A stretch of DNA of 64,000 bases from Leisingera sp. S132 (lineage in GTDB: Bacteria; Pseudomonadota; Alphaproteobacteria; Rhodobacterales; Rhodobacteraceae). The notes under the pieces are model-generated. The model was not told the DNA's origin and did no database searches. It saw only the letters and a program-made list of their open reading frames with translations. Position numbers and translations under genes: made by a program. Of this stretch, positions 9,017 to 18,125 are shown in pieces (positions within the stretch are counted from its first letter, which is position 1; each line of letters begins with the position of its first letter). Where the stretch lies: the NCBI RefSeq assembly GCF_025144465.1, contig NZ_CP083553.1, forward strand, positions 3,465,001 to 3,529,000, written 5' to 3'.

Positions 9017-9886
9017 ATGATGTACTCCTCGCTGAAGGATTTCCTGAAACAGGGCAAACCACTGCTGTCCCAGGGACCCGTGGCTCTGGTCTTTATTGAA
9101 GATGAAACGGAGATAGCCACCACCCTGCGCCACCATCTTCAATGCGGTTTCAAGGCGGTGGCGGCCTTGATGCCGGATGCCTTTGACCTGCCCCAAGATG
9201 TGCGCGCATTGGTGCATCGGGTGCCGTATGACTGCGGGTCGGACGGCGCCGTCACGGGAGCCATCAACGAGGTTATCGCTGCGGCTGAACCAGGCTGCTG
9301 GCTCTACTACTGCTATAACGCAGAATACCTGTTTTTTCCGTTCTGTGAAACGCGCGGGATCGGAGAGATGCTCACTTTCCACACCGAGGAACGCCGGGAT
9401 GCGATGCTCACTTATGTGATTGACCTCTACGCCGGCGATCTCAATACCTGCCCCGGCGCGGTGTCGCTAGAAGACGCGTATCTCGACAAATCCGGTTACT
9501 ATGCGCAGTCGCGGAAGGATCCGGAAACCGGGCACCCGCGCGAGCGGCAGCTGGATTTCTTCGGCGGTGTTCGCTGGCGCTTCGAAGAACACATTCCCGC
9601 AGCCAGCCGCAAAATCGACCGGATTTCATTGTTCCGTGCCAGGCCGGGTCTAAAACTGCAACAGGATCACACCTTCAGCGAGCAGGAATACAACACATAC
9701 GCGTGCCCCTGGCACCACAACCTCACAGCTGCGGTCTGCTCCTTCCGCACCGCCAAGGCGCTAAAGCGGAATCCAGGCTCCACTTTCGATATCAAAACCT
9801 TTCGCTGGCACAATTCCGCGCCGTTTGAGTGGCATTCGCGCCAGCTTCTGGACCTCGGCCTTATGGAACCCGGGCAATGGTTCTAA
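9017..9886 (+). CDS. Glycosyltransferase family 2-like protein
   Basis: A 289-residue cytosolic protein, start at one of two adjacent Met codons (9017/9020). The N-terminal segment ([20 protein letters not shown]) and the later WRFEEHIP...RISLFRA resemble the glycosyltransferase-2-like proteins often found beside miaB in Roseobacters. A canonical DxD is not obvious; FIEDE and an ETRGIGEML stretch are candidates. It is the only plus-strand gene in the core block, divergent from miaB. Product and substrate are unknown. Confidence 0.55.
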   Translation: MMYSSLKDFLKQGKPLLSQGPVALVFIEDETEIATTLRHHLQCGFKAVAALMPDAFDLPQDVRALVHRVPYDCGSDGAVTGAINEVIAAAEPGCWLYYCYNAEYLFFPFCETRGIGEMLTFHTEERRDAMLTYVIDLYAGDLNTCPGAVSLEDAYLDKSGYYAQSRKDPETGHPRERQLDFFGGVRWRFEEHIPAASRKIDRISLFRARPGLKLQQDHTFSEQEYNTYACPWHHNLTAAVCSFRTAKALKRNPGSTFDIKTFRWHNSAPFEWHSRQLLDLGLMEPGQWF

Positions 9887-10124
9887 GGCAGGCGTAGCGC
9901 CAATGTGTTCTGGTCCTATTCGATATCTGCGCCGAAGGGCTGATTGTCTCCGGTAACACCCAACTGCCTGAGCTTTACAGCCTGATCGCGCGTTGCCAGC
10001 GGCGCGGTGCGGACTTCGGCAAACAGTCTATTTGTTCCCAGCCAGACCTTAAGCGGGCAAAAAACTGAAAGACCGTGAGGAGCAGGCCGCAACCTGAAAC
10101 TTTCCAAGCAGCCTTTCGCTATAA

Positions 10125-11147
10125 CTAGCCAGCCAGTTCTGCCAAGGAACAACGGTTCACAACCTTTGTGCCGATACAGATTGACCGGCCTTCCGAAGTA
10201 CCTTCAACCATGGCAGTCAGCTCACACGCTGCCTTGCGACCCATTTCCCGGTGGGGCACATGCACAGTGGTCAATGAGGGGCTGACAATCTCAGCCAGTT
10301 CGATGTCATCAAACCCTGTCACAGAGACCTGCTCAGGCACATTGATCCCGAGTCTTCCGGCTTCCCGCAGTGCGCCGGCAGCCAGCACATCGTTGCCGCA
10401 CATAACCACCGTTGGCCTGGGGACGATTGCCATCAGCTGGCGAAAGGCCTCTGCCCCTTTTTCAATCTCATAATCCGTTTCAATCATCGCTAAGGTATTT
10501 GCGTCCAGGCCGCTGTCAGCCATCGCCCGCCTGACACCCTCCACCCGGCCTTTTGCCCGGTCATTTCCCTGTGTGTTTCCGGAGATCATAGCAATCCGCC
10601 GGTGGCCAGCAGCAATCACGCTCCGTGCCAGTTCACACATGGCGTCTGCGTTGCTGAAACCGACAGAAGGCCGCTGCGCCTCGGGATCGTAGGACCAGGC
10701 GACCAGTGACGGGACCTGATGGCGCTCCAGATACTCGTAGATTTCTGCGTCGCGCGCGTGCCCGATAAGCAGCAGCCCGTCGGCGCCGCGGGCCACCAGG
10801 GTGCGGATCTGCTCGCGTTCCGCCTCAGGGTCGTAGGCCGAACTGGACACCAGGAGCGTATAGCCGTTCTTATGCAGCTGATCCTGAAAGGCCTGCAGGC
10901 CGCGGGCAAAAATGGCATTGTCCATGGTCGGAATGATGGCGCCGATGGTGAAGCTGCGTTTGGCCGCCATCACGCGCGCCGCGAAATTCGGTGTATAGCC
11001 CAGTGATTCGACCGCCTGCATCACCCTCTGGCGGGTCGCCTCAATCACCCGATCGGGAGAATTCAGGCAGCGCGACACCGTGGCGGTCGAAACGCCAGCG
11101 GCCTTTGCAACATCGTTAAGTGTTGGTGCTGAGCGGGTTTTTCCCAT
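10125..11147 (-). CDS. LacI-family transcriptional repressor of the adjacent TRAP/DHPS operon
   Basis: A 340-residue regulator. The N-terminal helix-turn-helix is typical of LacI (TLNDVAKAAGVSTATVSRCL) with hinge helix NFAARVMAAKR, followed by a periplasmic-binding-protein-like sensor domain (about residues 62-335). The start at 11147 is preferred because GGCAGG precedes it and the HTH begins at once; an in-frame ATG at 11180 lacks a site. It is divergent from the transporter/dehydrogenase operon, and two palindromic operators lie in the shared promoter region. It probably represses the operon and its own gene until a DHPS-derived inducer binds. Confidence 0.9.
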   Translation of the reverse strand: MGKTRSAPTLNDVAKAAGVSTATVSRCLNSPDRVIEATRQRVMQAVESLGYTPNFAARVMAAKRSFTIGAIIPTMDNAIFARGLQAFQDQLHKNGYTLLVSSSAYDPEAEREQIRTLVARGADGLLLIGHARDAEIYEYLERHQVPSLVAWSYDPEAQRPSVGFSNADAMCELARSVIAAGHRRIAMISGNTQGNDRAKGRVEGVRRAMADSGLDANTLAMIETDYEIEKGAEAFRQLMAIVPRPTVVMCGNDVLAAGALREAGRLGINVPEQVSVTGFDDIELAEIVSPSLTTVHVPHREMGRKAACELTAMVEGTSEGRSICIGTKVVNRCSLAELAG

Positions 11148-11211
11148 GTGACGCCTGCCATTTCCTTTACCTTTCGTCATACCACAAAACACAGCGCTTT
11201 CCAGCCATCTA

Positions 11212-11246
11212 TGTAAGCGCTTGCATTATCAATGTAAGCGCTTACA
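11212..11246. promoter_or_regulatory. Twin LacI-type operators
   Basis: TGTAAGCGCTTGCA (11212-11225) and the perfect palindrome TGTAAGCGCTTACA (11233-11246) are centred 21 bp apart, two helical turns, on one DNA face. The central AAGCGCTT with CpG at the axis is typical of LacI/PurR-family operators. They sit between the divergent repressor and the transporter operon. Confidence 0.85.
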
Positions 11247-11279
11247 AATAGGGTTGAGATAATAAGCTGGGAACTTGCG

Positions 11280-11465
11280 ATGTTTCTCTGGGCCTCCGCT
11301 GCCGTATTTGCCGTGTTCTTTGCCAATGTCGCTACGGGCGCCTTTGGCGGCGGTGGCTTTCTGGGCGATGTCGGAGAGATGCTGGTTCTCTTCGCTGCCT
11401 CGATCCTGTTCGTGGCGGCAATTCTCAAACGCGAAGCTGACCACAAGAACAAAAACGGCAGCTGA
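11280..11465 (+). CDS. Small two-helix membrane protein leading the TRAP operon
   Basis: A 61-residue protein with two hydrophobic segments (about residues 3-20 and 31-50) joined by a Gly-rich turn, and a charged tail KREADHKNKNGS. It begins 33 bp after the operators and 22 bp before the TRAP binding protein, in the same direction. No known domain is recognised. It may be a minor transporter accessory. Confidence 0.65.
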   Translation: MFLWASAAVFAVFFANVATGAFGGGGFLGDVGEMLVLFAASILFVAAILKREADHKNKNGS

Positions 11466-11487
11466 CGGATTTTAAGGGAGGAAGACA

Positions 11488-12633
11488 ATGACGAATGGCA
11501 AGGATGGCCTCAAATCTGCTGAGCGCCGCAATTTTCTGAAACTGGCCTCGACCGGCTCATTTACTGCGGCGCTGGTGGCTGGTGCAGGCGGGGTGCTTTG
11601 GTCGTCCGAAGCCGCCGCGCAAACCGCCAAAGAAGAGAAGGAGCGTGAGCGCGCGGCCGAGCATATCATGACCGTTGCCACGGCCTATGTGCTGGGCGCG
11701 TCGCGCAGCTATCCGATCATGCAGCTGGATCTCAAGGAGAACATCCAGAACGCCACCAACGGCAAGATCTATGTCAAGCTTGCCCCCGGCGGACAGCTGG
11801 GTGCGGGTGGTGCGCTGGTGCAGAAGGTGCAGGGCGGCACCATTCAAGCGGCGCAGCATTCGCTGTCGAATTTTGCACCCTTCGCCTCTACCGTTGACCT
11901 GATCAACATGCCGTATCTCTGCGGCTCCAATCAGCGGTTCACCAATCTGGTGACCTCCGATTTCTGGAACGCGGAAGTGCACCCCAAGGTGGAGGCCGCC
12001 GGCTTCAAGGCGCTGTTCTATGTCAATATCGACCCCCGCGTGGTGGCGGTGCGCAAGGGCGGCAACGCGGTGATGTCGCCGGGCGACATGGCTGGTGTGA
12101 AATTCCGGGTGCCGGGATCCAAGATGCTGCAGCAGTATTACCGGATGGTCGGTGCCAACCCGACGCCAGTGGCCTGGGGCGAGACGCCCTCTGCAATCAA
12201 GCAGGGGGTGGCGGATGCGCTCGATCCGTCGGTCGGGGCACTGTATGTCTTTGGCTTCAAGGACATCCTGAGCCATGTGACCTTTACCCAGGCGGTGCCG
12301 GACAGCCAAGTCTATTCCTGCAATCTGGAATGGTTCAATTCACTGCCCGCCGACGTGCAGGACGGCGTGATGTGGGGGTCGGAAATGACCGCGCATCAGA
12401 ACCTGTCCAAAGTGCCCTCCGCCCGCGCCTATGCGATGGCGGAACTGACCAAGGCCGGTGTCGAGTTTCACACACTGAGCAACGATCAGCTGGGCGAGTG
12501 GCAAGAGGCCGGCGGCTATCAGCGCAGCGAATGGGACACCTTCAAGACTGAGCTGGCAGGCTCGATGGAGAGCTTCGCCAAGCTGGAAGAGGCCGCCGGC
12601 ACCCAGGGCAAATACTACGTCCACGACGCCTGA
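11488..12633 (+). CDS. hpsK: TRAP transporter substrate-binding protein (DctP family), probably for DHPS
   Basis: A 381-residue periplasmic receptor. The N-terminus carries a twin-arginine signal (ERRNFLKLA, then a hydrophobic run and a cleavage-like AAAQ), so it should be exported folded by Tat. The DctP fold is clear, including RVPGSKMLQQYYRMVGANPTPVAW, the region with the conserved ligand-binding arginine. AGGGAGG precedes the start. The following DctQ and DctM genes complete the transporter. The DHPS substrate is inferred from the downstream hpsN-like, comDE and slcD-like genes, and the symbol follows that inference. Confidence 0.85.
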   Translation: MTNGKDGLKSAERRNFLKLASTGSFTAALVAGAGGVLWSSEAAAQTAKEEKERERAAEHIMTVATAYVLGASRSYPIMQLDLKENIQNATNGKIYVKLAPGGQLGAGGALVQKVQGGTIQAAQHSLSNFAPFASTVDLINMPYLCGSNQRFTNLVTSDFWNAEVHPKVEAAGFKALFYVNIDPRVVAVRKGGNAVMSPGDMAGVKFRVPGSKMLQQYYRMVGANPTPVAWGETPSAIKQGVADALDPSVGALYVFGFKDILSHVTFTQAVPDSQVYSCNLEWFNSLPADVQDGVMWGSEMTAHQNLSKVPSARAYAMAELTKAGVEFHTLSNDQLGEWQEAGGYQRSEWDTFKTELAGSMESFAKLEEAAGTQGKYYVHDA

Positions 12634-12643
12634 GCCTCAGAGG

Positions 12644-12674
12644 GCGGGGGGCCTTCATCCGGTCCCCGCATTTT
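12644..12674 (+). terminator. Hairpin between TRAP receptor and membrane subunits
   Basis: GCGGGG/CCCCGC (12644-12649 with 12664-12669) is followed by ATTTTC, directly after the receptor stop codon. It would cause partial termination or protect the receptor mRNA, giving more binding protein than membrane subunits. Confidence 0.55.
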
Positions 12675-12741
12675 CAACAGCCGCCTTTGCAACAGCCCGC
12701 CGGGCTGGTTGCGGGGGGGTGCCTGAACCCCGGGAATAGCA

Positions 12742-13254
12742 ATGCACATCCTGCGAAACATCGACAAGAACGCAGAACGCTGGCTGCTCCTGGTGTTCTA
12801 TGTGATGCTGGTCATCACCATGGCGATCGAGGTGATCCGGCGCGAGCTGTTTGCCTTTTCCTCGATCTGGGGCGAGGAGATCGTCCGCTATTCCTTTATC
12901 TATCTGGCCTGGATCGGCGCCGCGGCTGCGGTCAAGGAGCGCGCCCATATCCGTATCGACGTGATCCTGCATTACCTGGGGCCCCGGCCCAAGGCGCTGA
13001 TCTATATCTTCGGCGATCTGGTGATGTTCATCGTGGCCTTGGTGGCGCTTTACTGGTCGTTCGAGACGGTGCTGGTATCGGCCAAGTTCGGATCGGTCAG
13101 CCACGGGCTGCGGGTGTCGATGGTCTGGTTCCTGATGGCGGTGCCCGCGGGCTTTGCCCTGATGATCTGGCGCCTGCTGCAATCCTTCCTGCGCGACTGG
13201 CGCAGCCTTCGCGACGGCACGCCCGTCTTTGAGGGCGACAAGCTGTTTGATTGA
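12742..13254 (+). CDS. hpsL: TRAP transporter small membrane subunit (DctQ)
   Basis: A 170-residue inner-membrane protein with four hydrophobic segments (about residues 15-35, 48-65, 88-110 and 128-150). The DctQ signature WGEEIVRYSFIYLAWIGAA lies near residue 45. It pairs with DctM to form the Na+-driven TRAP channel. It is spaced 108 bp after the receptor and 13 bp before DctM. Confidence 0.88.
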   Translation: MHILRNIDKNAERWLLLVFYVMLVITMAIEVIRRELFAFSSIWGEEIVRYSFIYLAWIGAAAAVKERAHIRIDVILHYLGPRPKALIYIFGDLVMFIVALVALYWSFETVLVSAKFGSVSHGLRVSMVWFLMAVPAGFALMIWRLLQSFLRDWRSLRDGTPVFEGDKLFD

Positions 13255-13267
13255 GGAGCCTTAAGCG

Positions 13268-14596
13268 ATGCTGTGGAATTCACTCAATCAAACGGTTGAA
13301 CTGGGCTGGGACTTCTATCTGCCGGTGATCATGTTCGTGGCGCTGATCGCGCTGGCGGTGCCGGTCTGGGCCGCCATCGGCGCAGCGGCGATCACCATGC
13401 TGGTGATGTCCGGCGACCTGCCGCTGAGCGCCATCGGCGAAAGCCTGTTCACCGGCATCGATGCCTTTGCGCTGACCGCGGTGCCCTTGTTCATCCTGAC
13501 CGGCGACGTGCTGGTGCGCACCGGCCTCAGCAAGAAATTCCTCGATGTCGCCGAGGCGCTGACCTGCTGGACGCGGGGCGGCTTCGGCTCTGCGACGGTG
13601 CTGGTCTGCGGCATGTTCGCGGCGATCTCCGGCTCTGACGCCGCCGGCGCTGCTGCCGTCGGGCGGATGACCATCGCGCGGCTGGTCGAAAGCGGCTATC
13701 CCCGCCCCTATGCCTGCGCGCTGGTGGCTGCGGGCGCCTGCACCGGCATCCTGATCCCGCCCTCCATCGCATATATCATCATCGGCCTGGTACTGGGTAT
13801 TTCCGCCTCCACCCTGTTCCTGGCAGCGCTGATCCCGGGGATTGCCATTCTGGTGTCGATCCTGGTGACCAACATCATCATGAACCGGCTGTATACCTAT
13901 GAGACCGGCGGCAACATGGGGTTCGGTGAATGGCTGGGCAACCTGGGCCATGCGCTGAAATCCGGCTGGTATGCCTTCATCGTGCCTGGGATCATCTTCT
14001 ACGGCATCTTCTCCGGCCGCCTGACCCCGACCGAGGCCGGCGCCACGGCGGTGGTCGTCACCATCCTGATGGGCTTCATCCTGGGCACCCTCAAGCTCTC
14101 GGATTTCCCGGCGATGCTGGTCAGCTCTGCCAAGGTGAACGGGGTGATCCTGCCGATCATCGCCTTCTCCGCCCCGCTGGCCGAGGCGCTGGCGATCATG
14201 GGCGTGCCGCAGGGGTTTGTGGCCGCAGTGACCGGGCTGACCGATGATCCCTCGCTGCTGATCCTGCTGATGATCTGCATCCTGATCGCCGCCGGCTGCG
14301 TGATGGAAACGACCCCCAATATCGTGATCCTGGCGCCGATCCTGAAGCCGCTCGCCGACAACATCGGCATGAACGAAATCCAGTTCTGCATCATGATGAT
14401 CACCGCGCTGGGGGTCGGCTTCATCACCCCGCCCCTGGGCCTGAACCTGTTCGTCGTCTCCGGCATCACCGGCGAGTCCATCCTCAAGATCGCCGCCCGT
14501 GCCATCCCCTTTGTTCTGACCATGCTGATCGTGGTGCTGCTGATCGCCTACATCCCGCCGATCTCGACCACGCTGCTTCCTGATATCTACAAGTAG
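13268..14596 (+). CDS. hpsM: TRAP transporter large membrane subunit (DctM)
   Basis: A 442-residue inner-membrane protein with about 12 hydrophobic segments. It has the DctM hallmarks SGSDAAGAAAVG (substrate/ion site region, residues about 118-130) and AGACTGILIPPSI (about 157-170), and TPPLGLNLFVVSG near the C-terminus. It is the transport subunit of the TRAP system. The next gene begins 12 bp after it. Confidence 0.92.
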   Translation: MLWNSLNQTVELGWDFYLPVIMFVALIALAVPVWAAIGAAAITMLVMSGDLPLSAIGESLFTGIDAFALTAVPLFILTGDVLVRTGLSKKFLDVAEALTCWTRGGFGSATVLVCGMFAAISGSDAAGAAAVGRMTIARLVESGYPRPYACALVAAGACTGILIPPSIAYIIIGLVLGISASTLFLAALIPGIAILVSILVTNIIMNRLYTYETGGNMGFGEWLGNLGHALKSGWYAFIVPGIIFYGIFSGRLTPTEAGATAVVVTILMGFILGTLKLSDFPAMLVSSAKVNGVILPIIAFSAPLAEALAIMGVPQGFVAAVTGLTDDPSLLILLMICILIAAGCVMETTPNIVILAPILKPLADNIGMNEIQFCIMMITALGVGFITPPLGLNLFVVSGITGESILKIAARAIPFVLTMLIVVLLIAYIPPISTTLLPDIYK

Positions 14597-14608
14597 GACC
14601 CCCTGGAA

Positions 14609-15916
14609 ATGACCCGTGAATACCTGAAAAAGGCTGCCTTGACCCCCAAGTCGGATGCCTCCGAAACCCATAAGATCGTGCAAGGCATCCTGGATGATAT
14701 TGAGGCAGGCGGCGATGCCAAGGCGCTGGAATATGCTGCCAAGTTTGACCGTTACGAAGGCAATGTGCTGCTGACAGCAGAGGAGATCGAGGCCGCCTGC
14801 GCCCTGGTGCCCGAAAAGCTGAAAGCTGACATTCAGTTTTCTCACGACAATGTGCGCCGCTTTGCAGAGCTGCAGAAAAGCACGATGCAGAATGTGGAGA
14901 CCGAAATCTCCCCCGGCTTCGTCACCGGGCAAAAGGTGATCCCGGTGGATGCGGCGGGCTGCTATGTGCCCGGCGGCCGCTACAGCCATATTGCCAGCGC
15001 CATCATGACCGTGACCACCGCCAAGGTCGCGGGCTGCAAGCACATAACGGCCTGCTCGCCGCCGCGCCCAGGTGTGGGCGTGGCCCCTGCCATCGTCTAT
15101 GCCGCCCATATCTGCGGCGCCGACAAGATCATGGCGATGGGCGGCGTGCAGGGGGTTGCGGCGATGACCTTTGGCCTCTTCGGCCTGCCCAAGGCCAACA
15201 TTCTGGTCGGCCCCGGCAATCAGTTCGTGGCGGAGGCCAAGCGGATCCTGTTCGGCCGCGTCGGCATCGACATGATTGCTGGCCCGACCGACAGCCTGAT
15301 CCTGGCCGATCGCACCGCGGATGCGCATATCGTCGCCACCGATCTGGTGAGCCAGGCAGAGCATGGCTACAACTCTCCGGTCTGGCTGGTGACGGACGAC
15401 CGCGCCCTGGCGGAAGAAGTGATGCGGCTGGTGCCTGGCTACATCGACGATCTGCCAGAAGTGAACCGCGAGAATGCGACCGCGGCCTGGCGCGACTATG
15501 CCGAGGTGATCCTGTGTACGGACCGCGAGGAAATGGCCGCGTGCTCCGATGAATACGCGCCCGAGCACCTGACGGTGCAAGCAGAGGACCTGGACTGGTG
15601 GCTGGAGCAACTGACCTGTTACGGCTCGCTGTTTCTGGGCGAGGAGACCACGGTTTCCTACGGCGACAAGGCCGCGGGCACCAACCACGTGCTGCCGACC
15701 TCGCGCGCGGCCAGCTACACGGGCGGCCTCAGTGTCCACAAATACATGAAAATCGTCACCTGGCAGCGCGCCACCCGCGAGGGTTCCAAGCCTGTGGCAG
15801 AGGCCACAGCCAGGATTGCACGGCTGGAGGGGATGGAGGGCCATGCCCGCGCGGCTGATGTGCGGCTGGCCAAGTATTTCCCTGATGAAACCTTTGACCT
15901 GACCGCCAATGGCTGA
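14609..15916 (+). CDS. hpsN: Sulfopropanediol 3-dehydrogenase (histidinol dehydrogenase family)
   Basis: A 435-residue NAD-dependent enzyme of the HisD superfamily. HpsN oxidises (R)-DHPS to (R)-sulfolactate in two steps. Visible family features are the glycine-rich VPGGRYSHIASAIMTV, the GPGNQFVAEAKR segment and the metal ligands in SQAEHGYNS and the C-terminal EGMEGHARAAD. It is not the biosynthetic HisD: the context is a TRAP transporter plus sulfonate genes. It overlaps the next gene by 8 bases. Confidence 0.82.
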   Translation: MTREYLKKAALTPKSDASETHKIVQGILDDIEAGGDAKALEYAAKFDRYEGNVLLTAEEIEAACALVPEKLKADIQFSHDNVRRFAELQKSTMQNVETEISPGFVTGQKVIPVDAAGCYVPGGRYSHIASAIMTVTTAKVAGCKHITACSPPRPGVGVAPAIVYAAHICGADKIMAMGGVQGVAAMTFGLFGLPKANILVGPGNQFVAEAKRILFGRVGIDMIAGPTDSLILADRTADAHIVATDLVSQAEHGYNSPVWLVTDDRALAEEVMRLVPGYIDDLPEVNRENATAAWRDYAEVILCTDREEMAACSDEYAPEHLTVQAEDLDWWLEQLTCYGSLFLGEETTVSYGDKAAGTNHVLPTSRAASYTGGLSVHKYMKIVTWQRATREGSKPVAEATARIARLEGMEGHARAADVRLAKYFPDETFDLTANG

Positions 15917-16670
15917 CCCGCGTGCCCTGTTCGACCTGTCAGGCCGGACCGCCTGCATCACCGGCGCCAGCTCTGGTCTGGGCCGGCAGGCAGCTATCGC
16001 CCTGGCGGCTGCCGGAGCGCAGGTGGTGGCGGTGGCGCGGCGAGCGGAGGCTTTGGAAAGCCTCTGCGCGGAGATCGGCCCGGCTGCCGCGTATGCGGCG
16101 GCGGATGTGGCGGACAGCAGCGGGCTGGAAGCGCTGCGGCAGGCGGTCTCCGCCCCCTTCGGGGCGCCGGACATCCTGGTGCATGCGGCGGGCGTCAACA
16201 CGCGGCAGACCGCAGATGAGGTGACAGCGGAGGGCTGGGATCAGACCCTGGCGCTGAACCTCTCGGCGCCCTTTTTCTTCAGCCAGGTGCTGGTGCCTGC
16301 GATGAAGGCGCGGGGCTGGGGGCGGATCGTTAATTTCGCCTCGCTCCAGACAACCCGCGCCTTTCCCGGCGGCATCGCCTATGGCGCCAGCAAGGGCGGG
16401 ATCGGCCAGCTGACCCGCGCCATGGCAGAGGCCTGGTCGCCTCATGGCATCACCGCAAACGCGATCGGCCCGGGCTTCTTCCCGACCGAGCTGACTCAGG
16501 CTGTCTTCGAAGATAACGCACGCGCTGCCCGCAATGCGGCTCAGACCTGCATCGGCCGCAACGGGCGGCTGGAGGATATCGACGGGCCGCTGCTGTTCCT
16601 GTGCTCGGACGCGTCGGCCTATGTCACCGGGCAAATCCTGATGGTTGACGGGGGGTTCACGGCGAAATGA
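15909..16670 (+). CDS. hpsO: SDR-family dehydrogenase, HpsO-like
   Basis: A 253-residue short-chain dehydrogenase/reductase. The cofactor motif TGASSGLGRQ lies near residue 19, the catalytic tetrad includes Ser near FASLQTT and YGASKGG (Tyr-x3-Lys), and a typical SDR C-terminus MVDGGF follows. In DHPS degraders HpsO and HpsP interconvert the two DHPS enantiomers by oxidation and reduction at C2. This role is inferred from position between hpsN and an MDR gene. It overlaps the next gene by 4 bases (ATGA). Confidence 0.78.
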   Translation: MADPRALFDLSGRTACITGASSGLGRQAAIALAAAGAQVVAVARRAEALESLCAEIGPAAAYAAADVADSSGLEALRQAVSAPFGAPDILVHAAGVNTRQTADEVTAEGWDQTLALNLSAPFFFSQVLVPAMKARGWGRIVNFASLQTTRAFPGGIAYGASKGGIGQLTRAMAEAWSPHGITANAIGPGFFPTELTQAVFEDNARAARNAAQTCIGRNGRLEDIDGPLLFLCSDASAYVTGQILMVDGGFTAK

Positions 16671-17647
16671 AAGCCTTGGTTTATGAAGGGGTTGAGACGC
16701 TTGTGGTCCGTGATGTGCCGATGGCCGCGAGCCAGCCGGGCGAGCAGCTGATCCGCATCCGCGCCTCCGGCATCTGCGGCTCAGACATGCACGCCTATCT
16801 GGGCCACGACAACCGCAGGCCTGCGCCGCTGATCCTGGGGCACGAGGCCGCCGGCATGATCGAGGACGGCCCTCATGCGGGCCGCCGGGTGACGATCAAT
16901 CCGCTGGTGACTTGCGGCAGCTGCACTGCCTGCGCGTCGGGGCGCGAAAACCTCTGCGCCAGCCGCCAGATCATCTCCATGCCCCCGCGCGAGGGCGCCT
17001 TTGCCCAGTTCGTGGCGATGCCGGAGCGCAACCTTGTGACCGTGCCGGAGGCGGTGCCTCTGGAAAAGGCAGCTCTTGCCGAACCGCTGGCGGTCAGCTG
17101 GCACGCCGCCCGGCTGGCGCTGGAGGCGCTGCATCCAAGCACAGAGCGCCGCGCGCTGGTGATCGGCGGCGGTGCCATCGGCCTCGCTGCGGCATTGGCG
17201 CTCAGGGCGATGGGGGTGGCGGAGGTGACCATCCAGGAGCCCAACGAAGCGCGCCGGGCCTTCCTGACGGACCGCTGCGGTCAAAAGGCGGTGGCAGAGT
17301 TCCAGGGTATGGTGCCGCTGGTGGTGGACGCCGTGGGCTATGCCGCTACACGGGCCGCAGCCTCTGCAATTGCCGCACCGGGCGGAGTGATTGCCCATGT
17401 CGGACTGGGTGAAGACACCGGCGGCATGAATATCCGCCGCATGACGCTGCAGGAGATCACCTTCATCGGCACCTACACCTATACCGCGCAGGATTTCCGC
17501 GACACGGCACAGGCAATCTTTGACGGGCGCCTCGGCCCGCTCGACTGGCCCGAGCTGCGGCCGCTGTCAGACGGCGCGGCGGCTTTCCGCGACCTGCGGT
17601 CCGGCGCGGTGGCGGCACCCAAGATCATCCTCGACCCCTGGGCATGA
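16667..17647 (+). CDS. hpsP: Zinc-dependent MDR dehydrogenase, HpsP-like
   Basis: A 326-residue medium-chain alcohol dehydrogenase. The catalytic zinc ligands are in GICGSD and GHEAAG; the structural zinc loop is CGSCTACASGRENLC (four Cys). The Rossmann motif is GGGAIGLAAALALRAMG. Related to L-threonine/sorbitol dehydrogenases; in this cluster it is likely the second DHPS 2-dehydrogenase. It is translationally coupled to the SDR gene. Confidence 0.78.
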   Translation: MKALVYEGVETLVVRDVPMAASQPGEQLIRIRASGICGSDMHAYLGHDNRRPAPLILGHEAAGMIEDGPHAGRRVTINPLVTCGSCTACASGRENLCASRQIISMPPREGAFAQFVAMPERNLVTVPEAVPLEKAALAEPLAVSWHAARLALEALHPSTERRALVIGGGAIGLAAALALRAMGVAEVTIQEPNEARRAFLTDRCGQKAVAEFQGMVPLVVDAVGYAATRAAASAIAAPGGVIAHVGLGEDTGGMNIRRMTLQEITFIGTYTYTAQDFRDTAQAIFDGRLGPLDWPELRPLSDGAAAFRDLRSGAVAAPKIILDPWA

Positions 17648-17677
17648 GCCCGCGCACGGAGTAAACGGAGAGCAACC

Positions 17678-18088
17678 ATGTATGACAAAATCCTGGTTCC
17701 CATGGCCCTGGATCACGGCGTATCTGAGACCACGCTGAAGGCCGCCGCCACCCTGTGCAATCCGGGAGGGCAGATCACCGCGCTGCATGTTTATGAGGCG
17801 GTGCACAGTTCGGTCACCGCCTACCTGGACGAAGACACCGTGCGAGAAGGCTTCGACAAGGCCCGCCAGCTGCTCGCGGCAAAGACCGCAGGCCTGGACA
17901 ATGTGACAGCGGAAATCGTCAAGGGCCGCTCTTACCGCGCCATCATCGATTACGCGGAGCAGCACGGCGTGGACTGCATCGTCGTCGGCTCCCACAAACC
18001 GGGGCTTAGCGACTTTTTCCTCGGCTCTACAGCCGCCCGCGTTGTCCGCCACGCTCCTTGCGCGGTGCATGTCTGCCGCACCTCCTGA
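17678..18088 (+). CDS. Universal stress protein (UspA family)
   Basis: A 136-residue cytosolic protein. The UspA ATP-binding motif G-x2-G-x9-G-S is present as VGSHKPGLSDFFLGST near the C-terminus. GGAGAG precedes the start. It is inside the DHPS operon between hpsP and the sulfopyruvate decarboxylase genes, which is unusual because UspA is not part of the chemistry. It may link pathway use to stress or nucleotide state. Confidence 0.88.
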   Translation: MYDKILVPMALDHGVSETTLKAAATLCNPGGQITALHVYEAVHSSVTAYLDEDTVREGFDKARQLLAAKTAGLDNVTAEIVKGRSYRAIIDYAEQHGVDCIVVGSHKPGLSDFFLGSTAARVVRHAPCAVHVCRTS

Positions 18089-18125
18089 CTCCGAAACACG
18101 ACACCCGAAGCAAAGGCTACCGACC

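Noticed and set aside
9916-10152. 78-codon minus-strand frame between the glycosyltransferase-like gene and lacI
   Set aside because: Overlaps the lacI end, no ribosome site and no family. Could be a remnant, but there is not enough to annotate.
14609-15916. Annotation as biosynthetic histidinol dehydrogenase (hisD)
   Set aside because: The gene sits in a TRAP/sulfonate operon without other his genes; HpsN is a known HisD homologue with this context.
13280-16201. 973-codon open frame on the minus strand, antisense to the TRAP permease and hpsN-like genes
   Set aside because: Its translation is low-complexity (Arg, Asp, His, Gln, Gly) as expected from the antisense of GC-rich genes. The sense genes have clear domains and coupling.
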